From Sphaerotilus sp. (lineage in GTDB: Bacteria; Pseudomonadota; Gammaproteobacteria; Burkholderiales; Burkholderiaceae_C): a stretch of 64,000 nt of DNA. The notes below the pieces were generated by a model, which searched no databases, was not told the DNA's origin, and worked only from the letters and a program-made list of their open reading frames with translations. The stretch lies in the NCBI GenBank assembly GCA_013299055.1, contig JAAFKB010000004.1, positions 1 through 64,000 on the forward strand, given 5' to 3'. Positions 29,016 through 39,598 of the stretch are shown here, piece after piece. Within the stretch, counting starts at the first letter, position 1. Each line of letters begins with the position of its first letter. The translations under genes were made by a program, and so were the position numbers.

Positions 29016-30041
29016 ATGATGGATGACCGCGCGAAGATGCTGTTGAAGACGCTTGTCGAGCGGTATATCGCCGACGGGCAACCCGTGGGGTCTCGCACCT
29101 TGTCGAAGACTTCGGGGCTGGAGCTGTCGCCCGCCACGATCCGCAACGTGATGGCCGATCTGGAGGAGCTGGGCCTGATCGCCAGCCCGCACACTTCTGC
29201 CGGCCGCATTCCCACGGCGCGGGGCTACCGTGTCTTCGTGGACACGATGCTCACGGCGCGTCCGGTGCCGCGTTTCGAGGACTCGTCGATGGCCCCGCTG
29301 ATCGAGCCGCTGCAGCCCGACCAGCCCAAGCGCGTCATCGCCAGCGCGGCGCACCTGCTGTCGAACCTGTCGAGCTTCGTCGGCGTGGTGACGGCGCCGC
29401 GCAAGGTCAGCGTGTTCCGGCACATGGAGTTCCTGCGGCTGGGCGAGCGCCGGGTGCTGCTGATCCTGGTGGCACCGGATGGAGACGTGCAGAACCGCGT
29501 GCTCTTCACCGCGCAGGACTACACCCAGGGCCAGTTGATCGAGGCCACCAACTACCTGAACGCCCACTACGCCGGCCTGTCGATCGAGGCGGTGCGCGAG
29601 CGGCTCAAGGGCGAGGTGGATGCGCTGCGCAGCGAGATTGCCGTGCTGATGCAGGCGGCGGTGCAGGCGGGCAGCGACGCAGCCAACGACGACGAGGCGC
29701 AGGTCGTCATCTCCGGCGAGCGCAAGATGCTGGCGGTCAGCGACTTCGGCGGCGATCTGGGGTCGCTGCGCAAGATGTTCGACCTGTTCGAGCACAAGAC
29801 GCAGCTCATGCGGCTGCTGGACGGATCGAGCCGCGCCGAGGGCGTGCGCATCTACATCGGCGGCGAGAGCGGGATGGTGCCGATCAGCGAGCTGTCGGTG
29901 GTGTCGGCGCCTTATGAGGTCGATGGACAGGTGGTCGGCACGCTCGGCGTCATCGGCCCGACGCGGATGGCCTACGAGCGGATGATCCAGATCGTGGACA
30001 TCACGTCGCGGCTGGTCGGCAATGCGCTGAGCCAGAAGTGA
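29016..30041 (+). CDS. hrcA: Heat-inducible transcription repressor HrcA
   Basis: A 341-residue repressor of chaperone operons that binds CIRCE operators. The N-terminal winged helix contains [40 protein letters not shown] and [14 protein letters not shown]; the C-terminal ends with [20 protein letters not shown]. Two consecutive ATGs (29016, 29019) are possible; the first aligns with the family start M-L-D-x-R. No CIRCE element is visible upstream and no dnaK/grpE genes are in the window. Confidence 0.96.
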   Translation: MMDDRAKMLLKTLVERYIADGQPVGSRTLSKTSGLELSPATIRNVMADLEELGLIASPHTSAGRIPTARGYRVFVDTMLTARPVPRFEDSSMAPLIEPLQPDQPKRVIASAAHLLSNLSSFVGVVTAPRKVSVFRHMEFLRLGERRVLLILVAPDGDVQNRVLFTAQDYTQGQLIEATNYLNAHYAGLSIEAVRERLKGEVDALRSEIAVLMQAAVQAGSDAANDDEAQVVISGERKMLAVSDFGGDLGSLRKMFDLFEHKTQLMRLLDGSSRAEGVRIYIGGESGMVPISELSVVSAPYEVDGQVVGTLGVIGPTRMAYERMIQIVDITSRLVGNALSQK

Positions 30042-30090
30042 AGAGCTGAACTGGGCGGCAAAAGCCCTACAATCGCAGTCCTTCCCCAGG

Positions 30091-30168
30091 GGGCCGCTAG
30101 CTCATGTTGGTTAGAGCAGCAGACTCATAATCTGTTGGTGCCGTGTTCGACTCACGGGCGGCCTACCA
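30091..30168 (+). tRNA. tRNA-Met (anticodon CAT, elongator type)
   Basis: Acceptor stem GGGCCGC/GCGGCCT, D arm GCTC-ATGTTGGTTA-GAGC, anticodon stem GCAGA/TCTGT with loop CTCATAA (CAT), T arm CCGTG-TTCGACT-CACGG, encoded CCA. The TAGCTCA...GGTTAGAGCA layout matches the elongator rather than initiator type. A TACAAT box at 30068-30073 is a plausible -10 element. Confidence 0.95.
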
Positions 30169-30281
30169 ATCAAATCAAGGACTTAGGCGCGGAACTGCGC
30201 TGCCCCACCAGCCGCTCCACGGTCTTCACGCGATCCACGGCCACGCACGCGGCGCGGGCGTGGACTTCTCTGGGGGCGGAG

Positions 30282-30824
30282 TCAGAACGGAATATCGTCG
30301 TCCATGTCATCAAATCCCGTCGAGGACTTCGGCGCTGGTGCAGGGGCCGGACGCGGGGCTGGGGCGCGGGGGGCCGGTGCCGGACGCGGTGCTGCAGCAC
30401 GCGCAGCCGGTGCCGGCGCGTAACCACCGCCACCCACGTCGTCACCATACTCGGCACCACCGCTGCTGCGGCCACCACCGCCACCATCCTCGCGCCCGCC
30501 GAGCATCTTCATCTCCTCGGCCACGATTTCGGTGGTGTAGCGGTCAGCGCCTTCCTTGTCCTGCCACTTGCGGGTCTTCAGGCGGCCTTCGATGTAGACC
30601 GGGCGGCCCTTGCGCAGGTATTCGCCTGCCACTTCGGCCAGGCGGTCGTACATGACCACCGAGTGCCATTCGGTTTCTTCGACGCGCTCGCCGCTGTCCT
30701 TGTTCTTCCAGCTGCGGGCCGTGGCGATGCGCAGGCTGCAGATGGCCGAACCGCTGGGGGTGTAGCGCATTTCCGGGTCGCGCCCGAGATTGCCGATGAG
30801 GATGACTTTGTTGACGGAGGCCAT
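30282..30824 (-). CDS. ssb: Single-stranded DNA-binding protein
   Basis: A 180-residue SSB. The OB fold starts [20 protein letters not shown] and includes [20 protein letters not shown] and [18 protein letters not shown] Gly-rich then Pro/Ala-rich linker leads to the acidic tip DDMDDDIPF that recruits partner proteins. AAAGGAG precedes the ATG. Divergently placed from recQ. Confidence 0.97.
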   Translation of the reverse strand: MASVNKVILIGNLGRDPEMRYTPSGSAICSLRIATARSWKNKDSGERVEETEWHSVVMYDRLAEVAGEYLRKGRPVYIEGRLKTRKWQDKEGADRYTTEIVAEEMKMLGGREDGGGGGRSSGGAEYGDDVGGGGYAPAPAARAAAPRPAPAPRAPAPRPAPAPAPKSSTGFDDMDDDIPF

Positions 30825-30937
30825 GGCCGCTCGCTCCTTTGAAAACGTGTGAGATTGTGCCAGTGCTGCAGACGCCGGCAGATCCCCCCGGAGAGGGATC
30901 GAAGCCCACCTCCCACCCGGCTACCATCGCGCCCCGT

Positions 30938-32896
30938 ATGCACACTGCCAACGCCACTCCTGCCGCCATCTCCGCCACCGCCGCCCGCGAGGTGCTGGCC
31001 GAGGTCTTCGGCTATCCCGCCTTCCGCGGCCAGCAGCAGGCCATCGTCGAGCGGCTCATCGATGGCGGCGACGCGCTGGTGCTGATGCCGACCGGCGGGG
31101 GCAAGAGCCTGTGCTACCAGATCCCCGCCATCGTCCGCCACCGCGCGGGGCGTGGTGTGGCCGTCGTGGTCAGCCCGCTGATCGCGCTGATGCAGGACCA
31201 GGTCGGCGCGCTGGACGAGGTCGGGGTCGAGGCCGCGTTCCTCAACTCGACGCTCACGCCGCAGCAGGCCGCCTCGGTCGAGCAGGGTCTGCTGTCCGGC
31301 CGGCTGACCATGCTCTACGCGGCGCCTGAGCGGCTGCTGACCCCACGTTTCCTGGCGATGCTGGAGTCGCTGCACGCGCGCGGCCAGCTCTCGCTCTTCG
31401 CCATCGACGAGGCGCATTGCGTCAGCCAATGGGGCCACGACTTCCGCGAGGAGTACCTCGGGCTGTCGGCGCTGCACGAGCGTTTCCCCGACGTGCCGCG
31501 CATCGCCCTGACCGCGACCGCCGACGACCACACCCGTGCCGACATCGTCGAGCGGCTGCAGCTGCAGGACGCCCGGCTCTTCATCAGCAGCTTCGACCGC
31601 CCCAACATCCGCTACACCATCGTCGAGCGCGACAACGCCCGCACGCAGCTGCTGCGCTTCCTGCGCGACGAGCACGAGGGCGATGCCGGCGTCGTCTACT
31701 GCGGCAGCCGCAAGAAGGTGGAAGAAACCGCCGCGTGGCTGCAGGACGAGGGCATCCCGGCGCTCCCCTACCACGCCGGACTCGACGCGGGCGTGCGCAA
31801 GCGCCACCAGGACCGCTTCCTGCGCGAGGAGGGGCTGGTGATGGTGGCGACCATTGCCTTCGGCATGGGCATCGACAAGCCGGACGTGCGCTTCGTTGCC
31901 CACCTTGACTTGCCCAAGAACATCGAAGGCTATTACCAGGAAACGGGTCGTGGCGGGCGTGACGGAGCGCCGGCCGATGCCTGGATGACCTACGGGCTGG
32001 CCGACGTGGTGAACCAGCGCCGCATGATCGACGAAAGCCCGGCGACCGAGGACTTCAAGCGGGTGCAGCGCGGCAAGCTCGACGCGCTGCTGGCGCTGGC
32101 CGAGGCGCATGACTGCCGGCGCGTGCGCTTGCTGGCCTACTTCGGCGAAGACAGCCAGCCCTGCGGCAACTGCGACAACTGCCTGCACCCGCCCGTCACC
32201 TGGGACAGCACCGACGCAGCGCGCAAGGCCCTGTCGTGCATCTACCGCTTCGCCCAGCATGGCCGCGAGCACCACGGCGCCCGCAGCTTCGGTGTGGCCT
32301 ACCTCATCGACGTGCTGCGCGGCAAGTCGACCGACAAGGTCACGCAGCATGGCCACGCCAGCCTGAGCACCTTCGGCATCGGTGCCGATCTGAGCGAGCC
32401 GCAGTGGCGTGCCGTGCTGCGGCAGCTGGTGGCGCTGGGGCACGTCGTGGCGCAAGGGGAGTACGGCACGCTGGCGCTGACCGACACGGCGCGCACCGTC
32501 CTGCGTGGCGATGTGACGCTGCACATGCGCACGCCGTCTGAATCGCCCCGCCGCAGCCGTGTCCGCAGTCGGGGAGCGGCTGCGGGGGCAGGGGATGCAC
32601 CGGCGCCGCGGGGTTCCCGCACTGCACCCGCCGACCTGGACGTTTCTCAGACCGCCAGCTTCGAGGCGCTGCGCCTGTGGCGGGCGGCGGTGGCGCGGGA
32701 GCACAACCTGCCGGCCTACGTCGTCTTCCACGACGCGACGCTGGCCGAGATGGCGCGCCGCCGACCGAAGTCGCTGGCCGAACTGGGGCAGATCACAGGC
32801 GTGGGCAGCAAGAAGCTGGATGCGTATGGGTCGGCGCTGCTGGACGTGCTGGCAAAGGCTGCCGACCCTGGTGGAGTGGTGCGGCAGGACGTGTGA
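30938..32896 (+). CDS. recQ: ATP-dependent DNA helicase RecQ
   Basis: A 652-residue superfamily 2 helicase: Walker [31 protein letters not shown], helicase C domain ending ETGRGGRDG, the RecQ zinc site CGNCDNC with an upstream Cys, an RQC winged helix and a C-terminal HRDC domain ([20 protein letters not shown]). A low-complexity Arg/Ala linker near 560-590 joins RQC and HRDC. The ATG at 30938 gives the compact N terminus; the frame stays open upstream. Confidence 0.95.
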   Translation: MHTANATPAAISATAAREVLAEVFGYPAFRGQQQAIVERLIDGGDALVLMPTGGGKSLCYQIPAIVRHRAGRGVAVVVSPLIALMQDQVGALDEVGVEAAFLNSTLTPQQAASVEQGLLSGRLTMLYAAPERLLTPRFLAMLESLHARGQLSLFAIDEAHCVSQWGHDFREEYLGLSALHERFPDVPRIALTATADDHTRADIVERLQLQDARLFISSFDRPNIRYTIVERDNARTQLLRFLRDEHEGDAGVVYCGSRKKVEETAAWLQDEGIPALPYHAGLDAGVRKRHQDRFLREEGLVMVATIAFGMGIDKPDVRFVAHLDLPKNIEGYYQETGRGGRDGAPADAWMTYGLADVVNQRRMIDESPATEDFKRVQRGKLDALLALAEAHDCRRVRLLAYFGEDSQPCGNCDNCLHPPVTWDSTDAARKALSCIYRFAQHGREHHGARSFGVAYLIDVLRGKSTDKVTQHGHASLSTFGIGADLSEPQWRAVLRQLVALGHVVAQGEYGTLALTDTARTVLRGDVTLHMRTPSESPRRSRVRSRGAAAGAGDAPAPRGSRTAPADLDVSQTASFEALRLWRAAVAREHNLPAYVVFHDATLAEMARRRPKSLAELGQITGVGSKKLDAYGSALLDVLAKAADPGGVVRQDV

Positions 32897-33010
32897 TTTC
32901 CTGCCGCAGGGCGATCCCGCGAACGAGGGGGGTGCAGCCGTTTCAATTGTTTCATCTGAGGGGAATTCCGGTAGCTTGAGGCGGTCGTTGTCTGACCCCG
33001 AGGCTGTTCC

Positions 33011-34303
33011 GTGCCCCTGTTCTGCCGTCCCGCTGCGCTTGCTGATGCGCTCTTGCCCGCTGTGGTGCTGTCCTGTCTGGGGGCACCTGAGGCCGATCTG
33101 AGCCTCGTGCGTGCGCTGGGCGAGCAGGGTGTGCCGGTGATCGTCATCGCCGAAGATCCGCAGCCGCCCTCGCGCCATTCGCGCCACTGCAGCCGCTTCC
33201 ACCACCTGCCCGGCTTCACCCGCGAGCCCGCCCGCCTGCTGGATCTGCTGACCCTGCTGCAGCGGTTGCACCAGGGTGCGCTGCTGCCGGTCTTTCCGTC
33301 GGCCGATCCGGACCTGGGGGCCTTGCTGGCGCTGGAGTCGGCGCTGGTGGGGATCTGCCGACCCATCGTGTCGCCGCCCGCGGTGGCACGGCTGTTGATG
33401 GACAAGCGGGCGTTCGGGACCGAGGCGGAGCGGCTCGGGCTGCCGGTGCCGCGCAGCTTCAGTCCGCGCACGCTGGTGGCCGCCGAGGCCCTGAGCCGGA
33501 TCGTCGACTACCCCGTGATCGTCAAGCCTGCCCATCCCCTGGCGTGGAAACACCCCGGACTGGATCCCGCCGTGGCGCGGGCCAAGGCGCTGCTGGTGGA
33601 GGATCCGTGGGCGCTGGTGCGGCTGTGCGGCCAGCTGGCACCACACGGGCTGGACGTGCTGGTGCAGGAGTACATCCCCGGTCGCGATGAGGCGCACTAC
33701 AGCGTGCATGTCTATGTCGACCCCGACGGCCGCGCCCTGGCCAGCTATGCCGCCCGCAAGTGGCGCACCTACCCCATCCACGCGGGCAGCGGCTGCCACG
33801 TCGAGAGCGTCCACGAGCCGGCCCTGGAAGCCGAGGCCATCGCGATCCTGCGCACGCTGGAGTTCCGGGGGCTGGCCAACATGAACTTCAAGCGCCATGC
33901 CCGCACCGGCCGCCACCTGCTCATCGAGATCAACCCGCGCAGCAGCCAGACCAGCCTGCTGGCGGTGCGGGCCGGGGTCAATCTGGCGTGGCTGGCCTAT
34001 TGCACCGCCTGCGGACTGCCGCTGCCGCCAACTCCGCGTCGGCGCTTCGGTGTGCGCTACCTGAACGCAGGGCTCGACTTCCACGCCTTCCGCGCCTACC
34101 AGCGGCGAGGGGAATGGCACTGGGGCGAGTACCTGGCGAGCGTGCTGCGGCCGCGGCTGGTGTTCCAGTACGCCAGCCTGCGCGATCCCGGGCCGCTGCT
34201 GCACCTGTTGCGCAGCCGGTGGGCGCGGCGGCGGGGCGTGGCGCCGACCGAGCCGATCGGGTCCGTCGCGCCTGATCTGGTCAAAACCCGGCATCGGGCA
34301 TGA
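33011..34303 (+). CDS. ATP-grasp superfamily protein (carboxylate-amine ligase-like)
   Basis: A 430-residue protein starting with GTG at 33011, with GAGG 7 bp upstream. The N-terminal domain resembles a Rossmann-like pre-ATP-grasp fold (ALGEQGVPVIVIAEDP); the central ATP-grasp has DKRAFGTEAERLGLPVPRSF, YPVIVKPAHPLAWK, VLVQEYIPGRDEAHYSVHVY and the metal-binding LLIEINPRSSQTSLL. The C terminus (~330-430) is basic. Related standalone ATP-grasp proteins occur with capsule, exopolysaccharide or peptide-modification genes, but none lie adjacent. Substrate unknown. Confidence 0.75.
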   Translation: MPLFCRPAALADALLPAVVLSCLGAPEADLSLVRALGEQGVPVIVIAEDPQPPSRHSRHCSRFHHLPGFTREPARLLDLLTLLQRLHQGALLPVFPSADPDLGALLALESALVGICRPIVSPPAVARLLMDKRAFGTEAERLGLPVPRSFSPRTLVAAEALSRIVDYPVIVKPAHPLAWKHPGLDPAVARAKALLVEDPWALVRLCGQLAPHGLDVLVQEYIPGRDEAHYSVHVYVDPDGRALASYAARKWRTYPIHAGSGCHVESVHEPALEAEAIAILRTLEFRGLANMNFKRHARTGRHLLIEINPRSSQTSLLAVRAGVNLAWLAYCTACGLPLPPTPRRRFGVRYLNAGLDFHAFRAYQRRGEWHWGEYLASVLRPRLVFQYASLRDPGPLLHLLRSRWARRRGVAPTEPIGSVAPDLVKTRHRA

Positions 34304-34357
34304 GAGGTCCAGCCTGCCACGGCGACCGCTGCGCCAACCCCGAGCCGGCGGCGCTGC

Positions 34358-34801
34358 TCAGCGCACGCTGATCCCGATCCAGCGGCTCACGCCCGACTGC
34401 CCCGCGTCGTCCCAGGCGCGGGCGCGCAGGTTCAGCACGTGGCCGCCGGTACCCGCGGGCAGCACCACGTCGAGCTGCCACGGCGCCGCCCGCACGCCAC
34501 CCAGCGCCACGACGCGGCCGTCCGGGTACGCCAGGTCGAAATCCACCTGCGTGACGGCGTAGTCGTCGTAGGGCTGCGCGGTCAGGCGCACCGTCGTGCC
34601 TGCGCCGGCCGACAGCGTGCTCAAGCCCAGTGACACCGTCGGCGCGCTGTCGCCGTAGCCGCCATCGGCGTAGCCGCCGTAGCCGATCCCCACGCCCACC
34701 GAAATTCCGCCCCCGCAGCCGCTCAGCACGAGCGTGGCCGCCACGAGCAGGGCGACGAGGGCACGGGGCAACGGTCGGACGGTGGCGTGGTAGGCGGGCA
34801 T
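34358..34801 (-). CDS. Small lipoprotein with Ig-like segment
   Basis: A 147-residue predicted lipoprotein. The signal peptide (LPRALVALLVAATLVLSGC) carries the lipobox LSGC, followed by a Gly/Tyr-rich stretch (GGYADGGYGD). The remainder looks like one beta-sandwich of Ig/Big_7-like type (TVSLGLSTLSAGAGTTVRLT, VTQVDFDLAYPDGRVVALG). Such an Ig-like fold would suit a surface-exposed or periplasmic protein, but no specific function is recognised. Confidence 0.65.
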   Translation of the reverse strand: MPAYHATVRPLPRALVALLVAATLVLSGCGGGISVGVGIGYGGYADGGYGDSAPTVSLGLSTLSAGAGTTVRLTAQPYDDYAVTQVDFDLAYPDGRVVALGGVRAAPWQLDVVLPAGTGGHVLNLRARAWDDAGQSGVSRWIGISVR

Positions 34802-34968
34802 GGCGGCATCCTGCGGGACTGGGGGGGTGCTGTGCTGAACGCCCCGGACTGGGTGGGGGTTTACGGCGCCTGCGCGCTGCCACACCGCCCCGAACACCAA
34901 TCCTCACCGATTCGCTCGGCATTCCTTCGTAACATCCCGCATCACCACCGTACCGTGAGACTCTGCCC

Positions 34969-35520
34969 ATGTCCGTGTTCCCGTCCCTGACCGATCCGAT
35001 CCGCCTGGTCGTTCCCGCGATCGCCCTGCTGGTGGCTGGCTGGATCGGCCATGGAGTCGGCTCGGCCCGGCTGGACGAGACCCGAATGGCGCTGACCCGG
35101 CTGCAGCAGGAAGGCGAATCGACCCGCCGGGCGCAGGACGCCGCCCGCGCCGAGCTGACCGAGCAACTGCAGCGCCTGCAGACCGAGCACGAGGCTCGTC
35201 TGGTCGCCCAGCGCAAGACCTTCGACGAGCAGAAGGTGGAGATGGCCGAAGCCTTCGACGAGGTGCAGGAACGGCTGACGGTGCTCAGCGGCCAGCGCCA
35301 GTCCAACGAGGCGGAGCTGCGCCGGGTGCGCCTGCAGCTTGCCTCGGCCAGCATCGGCCCGGCGCGTGAGGAACTCAACCGCCGCGAGGCCCAGCTCGTG
35401 ACGCTGCAGCAGCAGATCCGGCGCCTGCAGGCGGGGCTGAACTGCCTGCAGGCGCCGGTGCCGGACGATGCGCTCAAGACGCTCAACCGGGTCAGCGCCA
35501 GCCGTGCGGTGTCCCGCTGA
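34969..35520 (+). CDS. Membrane-anchored coiled-coil protein, Rz-like architecture
   Basis: A 183-residue protein with a single N-terminal membrane segment (IRLVVPAIALLVAGWIGHGV) followed by about 120 residues of Q/E/R-rich coiled coil (LTEQLQRLQTEHEARLVAQR). The topology (N-in, coiled coil in the periplasm) and the downstream small lipoprotein recall phage inner-membrane spanins (Rz). No endolysin or holin gene is nearby. It could equally be an unrelated envelope scaffold. Confidence 0.65.
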   Translation: MSVFPSLTDPIRLVVPAIALLVAGWIGHGVGSARLDETRMALTRLQQEGESTRRAQDAARAELTEQLQRLQTEHEARLVAQRKTFDEQKVEMAEAFDEVQERLTVLSGQRQSNEAELRRVRLQLASASIGPAREELNRREAQLVTLQQQIRRLQAGLNCLQAPVPDDALKTLNRVSASRAVSR

Positions 35521-35546
35521 TCGCTGATCCGAACAAGACCACCACG

Positions 35547-35870
35547 ATGAACACGACGAACACACGCATGGGCCTGCTGCTGGGTGCGGCGGCTCTGCTG
35601 GCGGGCTGTGCCACCTCGCACACGGCGCAGGTGCCGGCCTCGCTCAAGTGCGAGCCGGCTGCGGCGCTGATGGCTCCCTGTCCCGCCCCGGCGGCGCTGA
35701 AGAGCGGGCTGACCTACCGCGAACTCCTGGAGGCGCACCTGGCCGACCGGCAGCAGCTCCAGCGTTGCGCCGCGCAGCAGGACGACCTGCGCCGGGCGAT
35801 CAACACCTGCAACGCGCGCATCGAGGCGCACAACGCGGAGCTGGCGCGGATGCCGGTCAGGAAACCCTGA
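35547..35870 (+). CDS. Small Cys-containing lipoprotein, Rz1-like architecture
   Basis: A 107-residue predicted lipoprotein with lipobox LAGC (near residues 18-21), then a Pro/Ala-rich segment (LMAPCPAPAALKSGLTYREL) and a C-terminal helix with paired cysteines (LQRCAAQQDDLRRAINTCNA). It begins 26 bp after the membrane coiled-coil gene. Outer-membrane spanin subunits (Rz1) are small Pro-rich lipoproteins with this plan, often overlapping or following Rz. Similarity is architectural only; rnpB follows. Confidence 0.65.
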   Translation: MNTTNTRMGLLLGAAALLAGCATSHTAQVPASLKCEPAAALMAPCPAPAALKSGLTYRELLEAHLADRQQLQRCAAQQDDLRRAINTCNARIEAHNAELARMPVRKP

Positions 35871-35904
35871 GCTGCTGTGCATGCTGTGGGACAATCTGCC
35901 CCGT

Positions 35905-36220
35905 GGAGCCAGCCAGACCGCCGCTGGTGCAACCGCCGAAAGGCCGCACTGGAGGAAGGTCCGGACTGCACAGAGCAGCGTAGGAGGTAACGCCTCTCCG
36001 CCGTGAGGCGAGGATCAGAGCAACAGAGACGAGCCGGTTCAGTCCGGGTGAAACGGGCAATCTCTACGCGCAGCAACACCAAATAGGCCAGCATTGAGGC
36101 GGCTCGCTGAGCTGGCGGGTAGGTGGCACCGAGCCGGGTGGGCGACCCCCGGCCCAGATGAATGGCGGTCACGACAGGGCAACCTGCCGCACAGAATCCG
36201 GCCTATCGGCTGACTCCACA
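35905..36220 (+). ncRNA. rnpB: RNase P RNA (bacterial type A)
   Basis: The catalytic RNA of RNase P, which matures tRNA 5' ends. The terminal helix P1 is GGAGCCAGCC/GGCTGACTCC. Universally conserved blocks are present: GGAGGAAGGTCCGGACT near 35952, ACAGAGCAG, GGTAACGCC, and the 3' AGATGAATGG and ACAGAATCCGG near 36191. A short T-rich run (CTTTTC) follows the 3' end. Exact ends are approximate to a few bases. Confidence 0.95.
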
Positions 36221-36244
36221 CTTTTCACCTCTCCCCCTTTGACG

Positions 36245-37156
36245 ATGACCACGACGGCCCCGGCACGCCACGACCACCTCGACACCACCGCCGTGCTCAG
36301 CCTGCTGCTGTGCTGCTTCCTGTGGGGCCTGAACCAGGTCTCGATCAAGGCGGCGATGCCGGACGTGCATGTGCTGGTGCAGCTCGCCATCCGCAGCGTC
36401 GTGGCGTTCGCGTTGCTGCTCGGCTGGATGCGCTGGCGCGGCATCCGCTGGTCGTTCACCGACGGGACGCTGTGGCCGGGCCTGCTGTGCGGGCTGCTGT
36501 TCGCAGTCGAGTTCGGGCTGGCGTTTGTCGGGCTGCAGTACACGACGGCCGCGCGCGGCGTCGTCTTCATCAACACCTCGCCCTTCATCGTCGCCCTCGT
36601 GCTGGCGGCGGCGCACCAGGGCGAGCGGCTCGCACCACTGCAGTTCGGCGGCCTGCTGGTGGCCTTCGGCTCGATCGCGCTGGCCTTTGGTGACAGCACG
36701 GGCGGCGGCTCCTGGCAAGGCGATCTGATGATCCTGGGCGCGGCCGTGCTGTGGGGGCTGACGACGGTGGTGATCCGGCTGTCGGTGCTGCGCAGCGCGG
36801 CGTCGGAGGTGACGCTGGCCTACCAGCTGGGGGTGGCGGCGGTGCTGTCGCCGGTCGCGGCCGTGGTCGGCGGGGCGGCGTGGCCGACGCAGTGGAGCAC
36901 GCTCGCCGTGGGTGCGCTGTTCTACCAGTCCGTCATCGTCACCTTCGCCAGCTACCTGCTGTGGTTCTGGCTGCTCACGCGCTATCCGGCGACCAAGGTG
37001 CAGGCGTTTGTCTTCCTCTCGCCAGTGTTCGGCACGCTGTGTGCCGGCTGGCTGCTGGGCGAGCCGGTCACGCCGGCGCTGCTCGGGGCCTTGGGGGGCG
37101 TGGGCGTGGGGCTGGCAATGCTCAACCGCCGACGCCCCCGCTGTCCGAGAGCTTGA
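36245..37156 (+). CDS. EamA/DMT-superfamily transporter
   Basis: A 303-residue membrane protein with about ten hydrophobic segments in two EamA repeats ([20 protein letters not shown] near 18-37 and [20 protein letters not shown] near 163-182). EamA family members export amino acids or other metabolites; the substrate is not readable from sequence. The ATG at 36245 lies 25 bp after rnpB. Its last 35 bp overlap the 3' end of rppH tail-to-tail. Confidence 0.88.
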   Translation: MTTTAPARHDHLDTTAVLSLLLCCFLWGLNQVSIKAAMPDVHVLVQLAIRSVVAFALLLGWMRWRGIRWSFTDGTLWPGLLCGLLFAVEFGLAFVGLQYTTAARGVVFINTSPFIVALVLAAAHQGERLAPLQFGGLLVAFGSIALAFGDSTGGGSWQGDLMILGAAVLWGLTTVVIRLSVLRSAASEVTLAYQLGVAAVLSPVAAVVGGAAWPTQWSTLAVGALFYQSVIVTFASYLLWFWLLTRYPATKVQAFVFLSPVFGTLCAGWLLGEPVTPALLGALGGVGVGLAMLNRRRPRCPRA

Positions 37157-37751
37157 AGGCCACGGGGGCCGTCTCGGACTGCAGCGACAGTTCAGTGCCG
37201 CTGTCCGCCGTGTCCAGCCCTTCGCGCCGCTGCGCCCGCATGCCGCCGCGCAGGAAGCGGTTCATGTGGCCGCTCGGACGTGGCGGCAGGAAGCGGGCGA
37301 GTTCCGTGAGCGCCATCTGGTACACGTCCCGCTTGAACTCGATCACCACATCCAGCGGCACCCAGTAGTCGTGCCAGCGCCAGGCGTCGAACTCCGGGTG
37401 CGTGGAGGCGCGCAGGTTCATGTCGCTGTCGCGGCCGGTGAGCTGCAGCAGGAACCAGATCTGTTTCTGCCCGCGGTAGTGGCCGCGGGCGTCGCGGCGG
37501 ATGAAATGCTCGGGTACCTCGTAGCGCAGCCAGTCGCGCGTGCGGGCCAGGATGCGCACATGTTCAGGATGCAACCCCACCTCTTCGTGGAGTTCTCGGA
37601 ACATCGCCTGCTCGGGCGATTCACCATACTTGATGCCGCCCTGCGGAAACTGCCAGGAGTGGGTGCGGATGCGTTTGCCCCAGAACACCTGGTTCCGCTG
37701 GTTGAGCAGGACGATGCCGACGTTGGGCCGGAAGCCTTCACGGTCAAGCAT
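37122..37751 (-). CDS. rppH: RNA pyrophosphohydrolase
   Basis: A 209-residue Nudix hydrolase that converts 5'-triphosphate mRNA ends to monophosphate and so triggers RNase E decay. N-terminal [17 protein letters not shown] and the Nudix box [22 protein letters not shown] (~38-60) are diagnostic. A C-terminal extension of about 40 residues is disordered-looking. Divergent from proS, a conserved pairing in betaproteobacteria. Confidence 0.96.
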   Translation of the reverse strand: MLDREGFRPNVGIVLLNQRNQVFWGKRIRTHSWQFPQGGIKYGESPEQAMFRELHEEVGLHPEHVRILARTRDWLRYEVPEHFIRRDARGHYRGQKQIWFLLQLTGRDSDMNLRASTHPEFDAWRWHDYWVPLDVVIEFKRDVYQMALTELARFLPPRPSGHMNRFLRGGMRAQRREGLDTADSGTELSLQSETAPVAFKLSDSGGVGG

Positions 37752-37780
37752 AATCAGACCCCAATTTTCACGTTGGATTC

Positions 37781-37808
37781 ATTATTGCACTGGGCTTGGT
37801 GATCGCAA
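37781..37808 (-). promoter_or_regulatory. Candidate sigma-70 promoter of rppH
   Basis: On the minus strand TTGCGA (37803-37808 complement) and AATAAT (37781-37786 complement) are separated by 16 bp and lie about 30 bp upstream of the rppH ATG. This part of the rppH-proS spacer is A/T-rich relative to its surroundings. Confidence 0.35.
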
Positions 37809-37852
37809 CCCCGCGTATCACCCGACAAGAACAGTGATTTCCTCCGAGCCCC

Positions 37853-39598
37853 ATGAAAGCCTCCCAGTTCTTCATCGCCACCCAGAAGGAAGCCCCCGCC
37901 GACGCCGAGGTGGTCAGCCACCAGCTCATGATGCGCGCCGGCATGATCAAGCGGCTCGGGGCCGGCATCTACAACTACATGCCGATGGGCCTGCGTGTCA
38001 TCCGCAAGGTCGAGGCGATCATCCGCGAGGAGATGGACCGGGCCGGCGCCGTCGAGATGCTGATGCCAGTCGTGCAGCCGGCCGAGCTGTGGCAGGAGAC
38101 GGGCCGCTTCGACAAGATGGGGCCGGAGCTGATGCGCGTGAAGGACCGGCACGGCCGCGACTTCATCATCCAGCCGACCAGCGAAGAGGTCGTCACCGAC
38201 GTGGCGCGCCAGGAGCTGCGCAGCTACAAGCAGTTGCCGAAGAATTTCTACCACATCCAGACCAAGTTCCGCGACGAGCGCCGGCCGCGTTTCGGGATCA
38301 TGCGCGGGCGCGAGTTCACGATGAAGGATGCGTATTCGTTCGACCGGAACCCGGCCGCTGCGGCCAAGAGCTACGAGACGATGTTCGCGGCCTACAAGCG
38401 CATCTTCGACCGCTTCGGCCTGACCTACCGCGCCGTGGCGGCCGACACCGGCGCGATCGGCGGCGACCTCAGCCACGAGTTCCAGGTCATCGCCCAGACC
38501 GGCGAGGACGCGATCATCTACTGCCCGACCAGCGACTACGCCGCCAACATCGAGCTGGCCGAAGCTGTGGCGCCCGCCACGCCGCGTGCCGCTGCCACCG
38601 AAGCCCTGGTCAAGGCGCCGACCCCCGGCCGCAGCACCTGCGCCGACGTGGCCGCCTTGCTCGGCATGCCGCTGTCGCGCACGCTCAAGAGCCTGGTGCT
38701 GGCCACCGACGAACTCGACGAGCAGGGCGTCGTGAAGAAGAGCACCGTCTGGCTGCTGCTGCTGCGCGGCGACCACGACATGAACGAGGTCAAGGTCGGC
38801 AAGCTCGATGGCCTGAAGAACGGCTTCCGCTTCGCCACGCTGGCCGAGATCGAGGCGCATTTCGACTGCCGGCCTGGCTACCTCGGGCCGATCGGCCTGA
38901 AGCAGCCGGTGAAGGTCATCGCCGACCGGACGGTGGCGCAGATGAGCGACTTCTGCTGTGGCGCCAACGAGGTCGATTTCCACTACACGGGCGCCAACTG
39001 GGGCCGCGACCTGCCCGAGCCGGACCTCGTGGCCGACCTGCGCAACGTCGTCGAGGGCGATCCGTCGCCGGATGGCCAGGGCGTGCTGGCGATCGAGCGC
39101 GGCATCGAGGTCGGCCATGTCTTCTACCTCGGCACCAAGTACTCCAAGGCCATGAACGCCACCTTTCTCGACGAGACCGGCAAGCCGGCGCACTTCGAGA
39201 TGGGCTGCTACGGCATCGGCGTGACGCGCATCCTCGGCGCCGCGATCGAGCAGGGCCACGACGCACGCGGCATCGTCTGGCCGGACGCGATCGCCCCGTT
39301 CACGGTCGCGCTCTGCCCGATCGGCTATGACCGTTCTGCGGAGGTGAAGGCTGCCGCTGACGCACTGCATGACGAGCTGCAGGCGGCGGGGATCGACGTG
39401 ATGCTCGACGACCGTGGCGAGCGGCCGGGGGCGATGTTCGCGGACTGGGAGCTGATCGGCGTGCCGCACCGCGTGGTGCTGTCCGATCGCGGGCTCAAGG
39501 AAGGCCAGCTCGAATACCAGGGCCGCCGTGACGAGGCCGCCACCAAGGTGCCCGCCGCCGACGTGGCCACCTTCGTGAAGGCCCGCCTGCAGGCATGA
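37853..39598 (+). CDS. proS: Prolyl-tRNA synthetase (bacterial type with editing domain)
   Basis: A 581-residue class II synthetase. It starts [19 protein letters not shown] and carries motif 1 ([15 protein letters not shown]), motif 2 ([20 protein letters not shown]), a central YbaK-like editing insertion (~230-400, containing [13 protein letters not shown]) and motif 3 ([17 protein letters not shown]), then the anticodon-binding domain. The stop overlaps the next ATG (ATGA). Confidence 0.97.
   Translation: MKASQFFIATQKEAPADAEVVSHQLMMRAGMIKRLGAGIYNYMPMGLRVIRKVEAIIREEMDRAGAVEMLMPVVQPAELWQETGRFDKMGPELMRVKDRHGRDFIIQPTSEEVVTDVARQELRSYKQLPKNFYHIQTKFRDERRPRFGIMRGREFTMKDAYSFDRNPAAAAKSYETMFAAYKRIFDRFGLTYRAVAADTGAIGGDLSHEFQVIAQTGEDAIIYCPTSDYAANIELAEAVAPATPRAAATEALVKAPTPGRSTCADVAALLGMPLSRTLKSLVLATDELDEQGVVKKSTVWLLLLRGDHDMNEVKVGKLDGLKNGFRFATLAEIEAHFDCRPGYLGPIGLKQPVKVIADRTVAQMSDFCCGANEVDFHYTGANWGRDLPEPDLVADLRNVVEGDPSPDGQGVLAIERGIEVGHVFYLGTKYSKAMNATFLDETGKPAHFEMGCYGIGVTRILGAAIEQGHDARGIVWPDAIAPFTVALCPIGYDRSAEVKAAADALHDELQAAGIDVMLDDRGERPGAMFADWELIGVPHRVVLSDRGLKEGQLEYQGRRDEAATKVPAADVATFVKARLQA

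Noticed and set aside
30578-34294. Very long open frame on the minus strand opposite recQ and the ATP-grasp gene
   Set aside because: Its translation is His/Arg/Gln/Gly-rich with no domain, and it lies opposite two well-supported genes. Such frames are common in high-GC DNA.
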